Below, in pieces: positions 14,144-23,000 of a DNA stretch of 33,499 nucleotides. How positions within the stretch are numbered: the first letter of the stretch is position 1; each line of letters begins with the position of its first letter. The notes beneath the pieces are model-generated. The model did no database searches, had not been told where the DNA came from, and was given only the letters and a program-made list of their open reading frames with translations. Both the position numbers and the translations under genes were made by a program. Origin of the DNA: Paludibacteraceae bacterium (GTDB taxonomy: Bacteria; Bacteroidota; Bacteroidia; Bacteroidales; Paludibacteraceae); assembly GCA_024401475.1 (NCBI GenBank), contig JAKSKZ010000044.1, positions 1 through 33,499 of the forward strand, given 5' to 3'.

Positions 14144-15100
14144 ATGCAAGTGTCAGACAAATATGTCATGTTCGACTGGGCGATTAAGCAGTTGCTCAGG
14201 GAGAAGGCCAACTTTGAAGTCCTCGAAGGCTTCATCAGTGTGTTCACCAACGAAGAGGTGAAAATAGAGGAGATATTGGAGAGCGAAAGCAACCAAAACT
14301 CATACGACGACAAGTTCAACCGCGTTGACATCAAGGCTCGCAACAAGAAGGGAGAGATCTATATCATCGAAGTGCAGCTCAACAGGGAAATCCACTACCT
14401 TGAAAGGATTCTTTATGGCGCAGCCAAGGCAATCACCGAGCAGCTTCATCTGGGTGGCGACTATCACGACGTCCGAAAAGTAATCTCCATAAGCGTCATC
14501 TACTTCGACCTCGGCAAGGGCACCGACTACCTCTACCGAGGACAGGTCCAGTTCGAAGGTGTTCACAACCATGACATACTTCAGGTGACCCGTCGAGAGA
14601 AGAAAGGCATTAACATACCCGTGGACGAAGAAGCAAGGGGTGTCCGCAGACTCAAAAATCCGTCCGAAATATTCCCCGAATACTATCTGATCAGAGTGAA
14701 CGAGTTCAACAAACTTGCCCAAACCCCCATCGAGGAGTGGATGGCCTACTTGAAGTCGGGCATCATTAAAGATGATACCCAAGCACCCGGTCTGGGTAAG
14801 GCCAAGGAAAAACTTTCGTTCCTAACGATGCCTCCCAAAGAAAAGATAGCATACGAACGCCACTTGGATGCCATAAGAATCCAAAACGATGTGCTCTCAA
14901 ACGCCAAAAATGAAGGTTGGGAAGAAGGATCGGAGGATGGCTTTGAAAGAGGTAGAAAAACAGGCATCAAGGAAGGTATAGAGGAAGGCATCGCCTCTGA
15001 GGCACTTCGCTATGCCACCGAACTCAAGAAGTTGGGAATCCCTGTGGAAAAGATTGAGGAGTTGACGCATGTCAGTCAAGATGTAATCAAGACGCTATGA
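14144..15100 (+). CDS. Rpn family recombination-promoting nuclease / PD-(D/E)XK transposase-like protein
   Basis: A 318-residue protein. It opens with DKYVMFDWAIKQLLREKANF, the family N-terminus. The PD-(D/E)XK core is visible as Asp62 (RVDIKA) and Glu76-x-Gln78 (YIIEVQ), the E-x-Q variant found in Rpn proteins. The C-terminal part is a Gly/Glu-rich stretch (EGWEEGSEDGFERG, then KEGIEEG) followed by a helical KKLGIPVEKIEELTHVS tail. E. coli Rpn proteins are DNA endonucleases that raise RecA-independent recombination. An in-frame TTG at 14123 is possible, but ATG 14144 fits the promoter and the family. Dispersed motif copy 2 starts four bases after the stop. The gene appears intact. Confidence 0.85.
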   Translation: MQVSDKYVMFDWAIKQLLREKANFEVLEGFISVFTNEEVKIEEILESESNQNSYDDKFNRVDIKARNKKGEIYIIEVQLNREIHYLERILYGAAKAITEQLHLGGDYHDVRKVISISVIYFDLGKGTDYLYRGQVQFEGVHNHDILQVTRREKKGINIPVDEEARGVRRLKNPSEIFPEYYLIRVNEFNKLAQTPIEEWMAYLKSGIIKDDTQAPGLGKAKEKLSFLTMPPKEKIAYERHLDAIRIQNDVLSNAKNEGWEEGSEDGFERGRKTGIKEGIEEGIASEALRYATELKKLGIPVEKIEELTHVSQDVIKTL

Positions 15101-15104
15101 CGCT

Positions 15105-15127
15105 GGATTTAATAGAGGTCATCTATA
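15105..15127 (+). repeat. TAGAGGTC dispersed motif, copy 2
   Basis: ATTTAATAGAGGTCATCTAT lies just after the Rpn-type gene and upstream of the first BspA-like gene. See copy 1. Confidence 0.45.
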
Positions 15128-15192
15128 GTCTCCTTCTAAATATCTATCGCAACACATTTGACAGGTAATGCCCAGATAGAAAATAAATTTCG

Positions 15193-15200
15193 TATCTTTG
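15193..15200 (+). promoter_or_regulatory. Promoter -7 box (TATCTTTG) of the 657-residue BspA-like gene
   Basis: TATCTTTG is a strong match to TAnnTTTG, 32 bases before the ATG at 15232. The same octamer precedes the two other BspA-like genes (19775 and 26565). Confidence 0.6.
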
Positions 15201-15231
15201 TACTCTAAACGAATTTTAAACGACAGTAAGT

Positions 15232-17205
15232 ATGGCTAATTACAAAAAGTGGACTTATGTGGCTGGCATGGCCTTTTCTATGCTCATTATGCCTGAGATT
15301 GCATTGGCAGATGCCTCAGGTAGTTGTGGCGAAACGGTGAAATGGAGTTTCTCTTCGTCTAACAATACATTGGAGATTATCGGTAAGGGTAAGATGGTCC
15401 GTCAGGACTCGATGCTTTCCCTCGGTGCAACGAAGGTGGTTGTTAAAGAAGGTGTCCGTGAGATTGGCGAGGCAGCATTCGAAAATTATGATAAGATGGA
15501 GACGTTGATTCTTCCTTCCAGCGTTTGGAGTTTGGAGAGCAATGCTTTGTCAAAATGTACCAATTTGAAAAATGTGACCATCCCAAAACAGTTGATCAAT
15601 GTGGCAAAGGAGAGAATCCTCTCTAACCCTAGTGTTGAGAATTTGGCTGTTGTCGATAACTCGATCACTTGGATCTTCTCTGTAAAGAAGGGCACTTTGA
15701 AAATCTTCGGCACAGGCGTGTTGGAAAATTTGATGTATCAGCAGATGGTGGACGGAGTGGAGCAGACTCGTTTCTTCCCTGCAGAGATGAACATCAAGTC
15801 TCTTAGCATAGACACTGGCATTTCTGGCATGGATGAGCAAGTGTTCAACAATTGCACTTCGTTGGAGACGGTTTCCCTTCCGACTGGAATGTTTGAAATA
15901 GGCAGTGCTGCCTTTGTGGGTTGTAAAAATTTGAAGTCGGTCACTCTTCCCAAGAATATGACAACAATGGGCAATTCTGTCTTTGCGGGTTGTTCAAGCT
16001 TGATTTCCATCTCCTTGCCGGAGAGTTTGAATTCAATGGGCGAGGGCGTCTTTGCCAACTGTAGCAGTTTGACTCAGGCAAATGTTCCGACAAGCATCAC
16101 AGCCTTGCCAAAGCGTACCTTTATGGGATGTACAAACCTTGGCAGCATCAACATCCCGGACAACATCACTTCTATCGAGTCTTATGCTTTCGCTTTCTGC
16201 AGCTCTTTGCGTGAGTTTACCGTAGATCCTAAGAATGAGGTCTTTGCTGCAAAGAATGGCGTCCTCTTCTTCAAGGATATGCAGACACTTGTAAAGTATC
16301 CGGAGGGCAAGACCGACGTCTCTTATGTCATCCCTGCTTCTGTTAAGGAGATGGATGCGGCCGCTTTGATTGGAGCTAAGTTCAAGTCGGTGACCATCCC
16401 TGCCGGCATTGAGGTGATCACTCCTGGATCTTTCCGCTCTTGCTCCAACTTGGAGACCATTTTGGCTCCAAACAGCAAGTTCTATTCTTCTGCAGAAGGC
16501 GTTTTGATGAGCAAGGACAAGAAGGAGTTGGTTCAATATCCTATGAACAAGAAGAACTCTTCTTATTCAATCCCTAAGACTGTTCAAACAATCGGGGCTT
16601 ATGCCTTCAGCGATTGTAACAATTTGGGCATAGTGAAGATTCCTGCTTCAGTTAACAGCATTGAGGAGCGTGCCTTTAACAAGTGCGAATATTTGACTGA
16701 AATTCAGGTGGATCCAGCTAATGTGAACTTCACCTCTGTAGATAATGTTTTGATGAGTAAGGACAACTCTCGTTTGGTGCTTTACTCGCCTCGCAAGACG
16801 GATGCCAACTACGTTGTCCCTGCAGGCGTTGTGATTGTCGATGCCTATGCATTCTATAAATGTGACAATTTGAAGTCGTTGACAATCCCAGCTTCCGCGA
16901 CAGATGTGAACGGTCGTGCCTTGGTTCGCTTGGGCCTCAGTTCGTTGGACATGGTTGGCAAGGGCAAACTTACCATTAGATGTAACGACGACTCAAAGGG
17001 TGCGGTTTCTGTAACCTGCATGTCCGAAAGTTTTGACGATTTCTTCTCGGAAACAAAGAATGCAAAGCAGTCCGATTTGGAATTGTTCCTTATGGCCGAG
17101 CCAAAACAAGGTTATGCATTTGAGAAGTGGAGCAACGGCAATGAGAGCCCAAGAATGAAACAATCCTTGAAAGGCAACATCGACCTCACTGCTAACTTTA
17201 AATGA
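15232..17205 (+). CDS. BspA-like leucine-rich repeat surface protein with C-terminal InlB-type domain
   Basis: A 657-residue secreted protein with a signal peptide (about 1-26, ending IALA). Two header motifs of the BspA type (CGETVKWSFSSSNNTLEIIG near 33 and ITWIFSVKKGTLKIFGTG near 143) are followed by treponemal/BspA-type leucine-rich repeats: repeated I-P-x-S/N-V-x-x-I-x-x-x-A-F-x-x-C-x-x-L units from about 190 to 570. The C-terminus (about 579-657) has LMAEPKQGYAFEKWSNGNE and ends LTANF, as in divergent InlB B-repeat/Flg_new domains. BspA-family proteins bind host fibronectin or other cells. Unlike the other two large BspA proteins here it has no dockerin-like tail. No T9SS-type sorting domain is visible. 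Confidence 0.85.
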   Translation: MANYKKWTYVAGMAFSMLIMPEIALADASGSCGETVKWSFSSSNNTLEIIGKGKMVRQDSMLSLGATKVVVKEGVREIGEAAFENYDKMETLILPSSVWSLESNALSKCTNLKNVTIPKQLINVAKERILSNPSVENLAVVDNSITWIFSVKKGTLKIFGTGVLENLMYQQMVDGVEQTRFFPAEMNIKSLSIDTGISGMDEQVFNNCTSLETVSLPTGMFEIGSAAFVGCKNLKSVTLPKNMTTMGNSVFAGCSSLISISLPESLNSMGEGVFANCSSLTQANVPTSITALPKRTFMGCTNLGSINIPDNITSIESYAFAFCSSLREFTVDPKNEVFAAKNGVLFFKDMQTLVKYPEGKTDVSYVIPASVKEMDAAALIGAKFKSVTIPAGIEVITPGSFRSCSNLETILAPNSKFYSSAEGVLMSKDKKELVQYPMNKKNSSYSIPKTVQTIGAYAFSDCNNLGIVKIPASVNSIEERAFNKCEYLTEIQVDPANVNFTSVDNVLMSKDNSRLVLYSPRKTDANYVVPAGVVIVDAYAFYKCDNLKSLTIPASATDVNGRALVRLGLSSLDMVGKGKLTIRCNDDSKGAVSVTCMSESFDDFFSETKNAKQSDLELFLMAEPKQGYAFEKWSNGNESPRMKQSLKGNIDLTANFK

Positions 17206-17212
17206 TGAATAA

Positions 17213-17291
17213 AAGGGGTGTCAACCTGGCACCCCTTCCCAGTCCTGAAAGGACGACATTACACAGGATAGGGTGTAAACCCTATCCTATA
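17213..17291. repeat. Hairpin cluster with dispersed palindromic element after the 657-residue BspA-like gene
   Basis: AAGGGGTG (17213-17220) pairs with CACCCCTT (17230-17237) and may end transcription, though no T run follows. Next come a small GTCCTGAAAGGAC hairpin and AGGATAGGGTGTAAACCCT with its CCTAT end. The same two-hairpin element recurs at 32929-32980 with a changed but still paired first stem (CCCTGTAAGGG). Confidence 0.7.
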
Positions 17292-17327
17292 TATTATTAT
17301 GTATATTCATAATTAGTATAGTTTCCC

Positions 17328-19640
17328 GTGTACCGCCTACTGCTCATTCTGACATTGCTTTGCTCTTCATTCAGCCTTTTCGCTCAAAAGGTGGGACTTG
17401 TCCTTAGTGGAGGAGGAGCAAAGGGGTGTACCCATATCGGTGTCATTCGAGCATTGGAGGAGGAGGGTATTCCGATTGACTATGTGGCGGGATCTTCCAT
17501 GGGAGCCATCATCGGCTCGTTCTATGCCATGGGCTTCTCTCCCGACGAAATGGAGGAACTGGTTGCTTCCGAGGAGTTCTCTTCTTGGCAGCGCAACAGC
17601 ATTGATGAGGATGAAACCTACTATTTCAAGCATAATGACCCAACGCCGGCTTTCCTCAACATCAAGATGCAGCTCTCCGACTCTATGAAGTTGGAGACGC
17701 ATATCTTGCCCTCTAGCATCATCGGCTCTACGCAGATGAACATCGCCTTCATGAAACTCTATGCTCAGGCAACGGCTCTTTGCGGCGGCGATTTCGACCA
17801 ACTCTTTGTCCCTTTCCGCTGCGTGGCGTCCGACGTGCATAATAAGCGGGAGTATCTTCATCGCAAGGGCGACCTTGGCGATGCGGTGCGTTCATCTATG
17901 ACTTTCCCCTTGGTCTATAAGCCTATTCAGGTCAACGGGCATCTTTTGTTTGACGGGGGAATCTACAACAATTTCCCTGTCGATGTCATGAATGCTGATT
18001 TCTCCCCAGGCTATACAATTGGCAGCAGTGTGGCCTCCAATCCTTTGGAACCCAACGAGGCCGATATCGTCTTGCAGTTGGAAAATATGATCATGAGCAA
18101 GACCGACTACTCCATTGATAAGCAGAATGGGCTCTTGCTCGATTTCCATTTCGAAAATGTCGGTTTGCTTGATTTCAACAAGGTGCACGAACTAAGCCGT
18201 ATCGGCTATGACTCTACCAAGGCCCATATCGCCGAAATCAAAGCTTCTGTGGCTCGTCGGGTCGATAATAGAAGTCTCTCGCTGCGCCGCGAAATTTACA
18301 AGTCGAAGTGGCCCAACCTTCAGTTCCGCTCCATCGAAATTAATGGCGTCGCGGAGGCTCAGAAATATTATATCCGAAAGTCGTTTCATGCCGGCGACGA
18401 GCGTTTCTCTTTTGAACAATTCAGGAAAAACTATTTCAAACTCTTGTCCGACAAGAAGATAGCCGAAATCATCCCCCATGCTGTCTATAACCCTGCCGAC
18501 ACCACCTTTGACTTGATTCTCGATGTCAAACTGAACGATAACATTTTGCTCGATCTGGGCGGAAACGTATCCTCTTCAACCACCAACTTGCTCTATGTGG
18601 GCGGCGAATACCAAGGCATCTATTATCTGCCCTATAGCATGAAACTGGGCTTCCAGTTTGGCCGTTTCTATAATGATATCCAGTTGCAGTCGCGTGTTGA
18701 CCTCGCCACTGCTTATCCTTTGTATTTGAAGTTGGTGGGCAACATTCATCGTTTCTCCTATTTCCAGGAAGAGACTCCCTTCTTTGAGAGCGAAATCTCT
18801 TCCGAGTCATCCATTCTGGAGTCGTATGGCAAGTTGAAGTTGGGATTCCCGTTCCTCATGGCGGGAAAAATGGAGCTGGGGTGGGGGTATGGTAATATCA
18901 CCAATGAATATCTTGGCTATGACGTGCCCGAGGAGGCTCGCAACCGCACCGACCATCGTCTTGTCGTTTCTGCTTTCCGCTTCCAAACAAACACCTTGTC
19001 GCACAAGCAATATCCTATTGCCGGCCATGAATTTCTGCTCTCCTTCCAACATGTCACAGGCACTAGGCGGAACGCTATTTACCAACGAACCCAAGAAGGA
19101 ACGGCTCGGGCCTATTCTTCCCAACCGGAGTCGTGGCTGCGTCTCTCTTCTCATTGGGATCAATATTTCAGGTTGGGGCGTCATCTCGTCTTAGGATCTT
19201 GTTTGGATGGCGTCTTCTCTTCTCAGCCCTTGACGGAGAATTACATGGAGACCATGTTGATGACCCCGGCCTTCGAACCCACCAAGCACTCAATGATCAA
19301 TTTCAACCCCGTCTTCCGATCCAACCTTTTCTTGGCAGGCGGTCTGAAACCAATCTTCAAGTTCAACGAGCAGATTCATCTTCGCTCGGAAAACTATCTT
19401 TTTCTTCCCTTCCGTCGCATCCTTCCGAATGGATATTACCAACCCTATACCGAAGGACTCTTCTCCTATGATGGCGATGCCACCTATCATGTGGAATATC
19501 TTTGCGAACTCTCGCTCGTGGCCCAATTGAAATTCATAGCCGTGAGCCTCTTCTCGAATTATTATAGTTATCCCGAACGTAATTTCAACGTCGGCCTCAC
19601 ATTGGGCTACCTCATCCCTTCCGAACGGTTGATACCGTAA
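17328..19640 (+). CDS. patatin-like phospholipase with C-terminal beta-barrel (PlpD/type Vd-like)
   Basis: A 770-residue outer-membrane protein. The GTG start at 17328 gives a clean signal peptide (RLLLILTLLCSSFSLFAQ). The patatin domain follows, with the oxyanion loop SGGGAKG (27-33), the nucleophile elbow GSSMG (Ser57) and the catalytic DGG (Asp209 in LLFDGGIYNNFP), so the Ser-Asp dyad is complete. A POTRA-like linker (about 330-410) leads to an Omp85-type 16-strand barrel to the end. Relatives cleave phospholipids and carry their passenger in one polypeptide. It is encoded between two BspA-like genes, and I see no clear promoter box of its own. Confidence 0.9.
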   Translation: MYRLLLILTLLCSSFSLFAQKVGLVLSGGGAKGCTHIGVIRALEEEGIPIDYVAGSSMGAIIGSFYAMGFSPDEMEELVASEEFSSWQRNSIDEDETYYFKHNDPTPAFLNIKMQLSDSMKLETHILPSSIIGSTQMNIAFMKLYAQATALCGGDFDQLFVPFRCVASDVHNKREYLHRKGDLGDAVRSSMTFPLVYKPIQVNGHLLFDGGIYNNFPVDVMNADFSPGYTIGSSVASNPLEPNEADIVLQLENMIMSKTDYSIDKQNGLLLDFHFENVGLLDFNKVHELSRIGYDSTKAHIAEIKASVARRVDNRSLSLRREIYKSKWPNLQFRSIEINGVAEAQKYYIRKSFHAGDERFSFEQFRKNYFKLLSDKKIAEIIPHAVYNPADTTFDLILDVKLNDNILLDLGGNVSSSTTNLLYVGGEYQGIYYLPYSMKLGFQFGRFYNDIQLQSRVDLATAYPLYLKLVGNIHRFSYFQEETPFFESEISSESSILESYGKLKLGFPFLMAGKMELGWGYGNITNEYLGYDVPEEARNRTDHRLVVSAFRFQTNTLSHKQYPIAGHEFLLSFQHVTGTRRNAIYQRTQEGTARAYSSQPESWLRLSSHWDQYFRLGRHLVLGSCLDGVFSSQPLTENYMETMLMTPAFEPTKHSMINFNPVFRSNLFLAGGLKPIFKFNEQIHLRSENYLFLPFRRILPNGYYQPYTEGLFSYDGDATYHVEYLCELSLVAQLKFIAVSLFSNYYSYPERNFNVGLTLGYLIPSERLIP

Positions 19641-19709
19641 ACTATGGCATATTCCATTTTTTTGTCTGTTCAAAAATGTCTGGCGTACACCATTAATTTT
19701 CTTTTAACG

Positions 19710-19732
19710 ATGAATTTATAGAGGTCTTCTCA
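19710..19732 (+). repeat. TAGAGGTC dispersed motif, copy 3
   Basis: ATGAATTTATAGAGGTCTTC lies in the gap between the patatin and 1305-residue BspA-like genes, 43 bases before the promoter box. See copy 1. Confidence 0.45.
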
Positions 19733-19774
19733 TATTTTTGTATGGGAAAATAGTTTTATAAAGGGCAAATTGTC

Positions 19775-19782
19775 TATCTTTG
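19775..19782 (+). promoter_or_regulatory. Promoter -7 box (TATCTTTG) of the 1305-residue BspA-like gene
   Basis: TATCTTTGC matches TAnnTTTG and is followed by an untranslated leader of about 250 bases up to the ATG at 20036. The leader holds a hairpin (19901-19919) and motif copy 4. The gap 19641-20035 has no other gene I can support. Confidence 0.55.
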
Positions 19783-19900
19783 CAAAATAAAATAGGTGTT
19801 GGATGGTTTCGTCTAATATAGTGTAATCCTGACTTTATTGCACCTTTACATAAAACGGTAGGAATTGGTTCTGTCATAGTTTATGACTTATTTGATACAA

Positions 19901-19919
19901 GGCAGGTGTTTTCCCTGCC
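19901..19919 (+). promoter_or_regulatory. Hairpin in the leader of the 1305-residue BspA-like gene
   Basis: GGCAGG at 19901-19906 pairs with CCTGCC around a seven-base T-rich loop. There is no following T run, so it is not a plain terminator; it could be a leader regulatory structure or a repeat remnant. Confidence 0.35.
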
Positions 19920-19959
19920 AATTAAATTGTTGAGTTTGTGTTTGATGAATAGTTTAAGG

Positions 19960-19989
19960 TGATTTTTATTGGTAGAGGTCGCCTAATAG
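19960..19989 (+). repeat. TAGAGGTC dispersed motif, copy 4
   Basis: TTATTGGTAGAGGTCGCCTA lies in the leader 46 bases before the BspA-like start codon. It is the most diverged of the four copies. Confidence 0.4.
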
Positions 19990-20035
19990 TCAATTCTCGG
20001 AGTTGGCATACGTGTAACAATCTTAATGCGGTTAA

Positions 20036-23000
20036 ATGAAAGAGTTTGGAAAGTCATTTTGGGTGTTGGTGTCTTTGTTTTTAATGTCCATCGCAAATCT
20101 AAATGCAGAAGTCGTCGGAACTTGTGAGTGGTCGTATGAGGCGCGTGTACTGGTCATAAAAGCTTGCCCAGGAATTGAGTCGGGCGTTTTGGAACCGGCC
20201 AAAGTGCCAACTGACACGGTGGATATTGTCAAATGTTATCCATATTTAAAATACCGAAACCAGATCTCTAGAATCATTATTTATCCTGGAGTGACGAAGA
20301 TTGGTGCCTACGCTTTCTCGAACCTGCCATTGTTGCAGGAGGTCTCCTTCTTGGGTACTTCCACGTTGACTTCGATAGGGGCTTATGCATTTGCTTATAC
20401 TCCTTTTTTCGAAAGTATTATGTTGGATGAGAGCAATGACCGTGTGTATGGTTTGCCTGCTCCTGTTCGCGAAATTGGCGATTTCGCTTTTGCTGAGTCT
20501 GCTCTCAATTCTTTTGAGGTGCCTGATAGTTGCGTTTGGTTGGGACGAGGCATTTTCATTGGCTCTTATGTGAAAGATATCGCCTCCTTTTCAAAGAATT
20601 TTAAAGTTTCGGAAGACGGAAATTTGCTTTTGGATGAAACTGGTTCTGAAATAATAGCTGCTGTCACAGGTTTGACTTCCTTGCAAATTCCTGATGGTGT
20701 TAGAACGATACGTTCGGGTGCTTTCTATAATAATGTGAAATTGACCTCTATCTCTGGAGGAAAGGATTTGGTCTCTATTGAATCGATGGCTTTTGAAGGG
20801 GCTACCTCTTTGAAGTCCATTTGCTTGTCTGGTGAAAAGGAGGTCGTGATTGGCGAAAATGCCTTCGATGTGTCCATCAATGCTAATTGTGTGGCGACTG
20901 CATCCAACGAGAAAACGGTTGCTAACTTGTCGGGGCAAATCTCTCAAGCGTACTCTAGAGTTTGTGGCGAGAATATGAATTGGTCTCTTTCCGACGACAA
21001 AACAATTCTTTATATTACTGGCTCGGGCAGAATGTATGATTTCGAAAAATCAGCTCCTTGGTATCCTTTAAATAAATTTGTCACGGCTGTCAACTTCTCT
21101 GGAAAGTGCCTTTCCATCGGAAAAAATGCTTTTTATGGCATGTCGAGATTGTCGAAGATTTCGGGCGATTTGGCTGAAATCGCAGAAGTGGGAGATTCCG
21201 CATTTATGAATGTTGCTGCTTTGACCAATCTTGTCCTTGATAGTTTCCCTGCTCTTTCTGTCATAGGTGGCAGTTCGTTTTCCAATCTTAAGTCGCAACA
21301 GATTACCATCCCTCACACGGTGGCCTCCATTGGCGACAACGCCCTTAATGGAACTTCTTTGTTGAAAATTTATGACAATTCAGTTGCGGATATTAGTCCC
21401 GAACAATTCTCGGAAACGCAAAAGAAGAGCTGTGTCGTATATGTCACCACATCTGCACAGAAGGAAAAGTATGTGAAAACGGGCCTTCCTTCTTCTAACG
21501 TTTTTGTGGTTAATTGTGATAATGATGAAGGCCTTCTCAATTGGAAATTTGATGCGGAGAAAGGTAAGCTGACAATCTCCGGCACAGGTGAAATCTACGA
21601 TTATGGTGAGGGAAAATACCCATGGGAGTCTATTAAATTAAAGATCAGGGAGGTTGAAATTCCTCTCGCTTCAACGGTTATTCCTGCTCATGCTTTTTCT
21701 GGATGTGTCTCCTTGTCTTCTATTCATCACGAAGGCATGCCTGATATCAGCAATGTCAATGTGATTGGCTCTAATGCTTTTGAAAATGCTGATTTTCATG
21801 AATTCACACTCTCTAGTGCTTTGAAAACCATAGGGAAAAATCCTTTTGCCGGGAATCTTAATTTGAAAAAAATCAATGTGGCAACTTTGGCCTTCAACGA
21901 TGGGGATAAGATTGTCGGGTTGTCAAAGGATAATGTTCAAATTCATGTGGTTTCCGAAGATTCTAACGTGGCGAATGAAATTTATCAATTTTTCAAGGTG
22001 ACTTCGAATTTCGAATATGTCTTCTATAAAAATTGCGGAAACACGCTTTCTTGGGAGATCGTTTCCGGCATGTTGATCATTCGCAACACAAGCAACAATC
22101 GCTTGCCTTGTGCAATGTGGAACTTCTCTAGCGCAGATCAGTTGCCGTGGGCTGCCTATCGTACTTCTATAACAAGTGTGCGTTTGCCTGATAAACTGAC
22201 AAACATAAGCCCTTATGCTTTCCAGGGTTGTCCTAATTTGAAATCAATAAACATTCCTTTGACGGTTGATGAAATCGGAGCGTACGCATTTGATAGCACT
22301 GCTATTACGCAAATCCATATTCCTGCTTCTGTCTCTTCTATTGATGCTTGGGGCGTAAATTCAATTAAAAAGATTTCTGTTGACCCTGCCAACAGTCGTT
22401 ATACTTCTCGAAATGCTGAGGGTGAAGAGGTGAATATGTTGTTGGACAAATCCAATGTGGAGTTGCATGTTTGCCCTCCTTCTACGACAACCATCTCTTT
22501 CCCGAAGACGCTTACGTCGGTGGGCAAGTTCGCTTTTAATGGCGCTGTCGGTAAATTGTTTATCCCGGCTTCTGTCAAGACGATGAATAGCTGGCCGTTG
22601 TGGGCTGCTGAACTTTATGTCTCGAATGAGCCTACAGCCTATGCTATAGTGCCTGATTCTCTTAAAAAGGTTAAAGTCTATGCGACAACGCAAAGTGTTA
22701 TGGACGCTTACAAGACCATGGGATTCTCTAATGTCTCCTTGCTGGCTTCTTGTGGCGACAACGCTTCTTATCTTTTGGATAGGGGATTGCTTACTATCTT
22801 TGGCTCTGGAACGGTCTCCTCTCACCCTTGGTCGGTGAATGCGGCCTCTATTAGGCGCGTGGTCGTTGAGAAGGGCATAACATCGCTTTGTCCTGAAGCT
22901 TTTAAGGGTTGCTCCTCCCTGTCCTCTTTGTCGCTGCCGGATGGTCTTGAGTCGATAGGTGCCTCTTTGATAGAGGGTTGCTCCGCCTTGAAGTCTTTGT

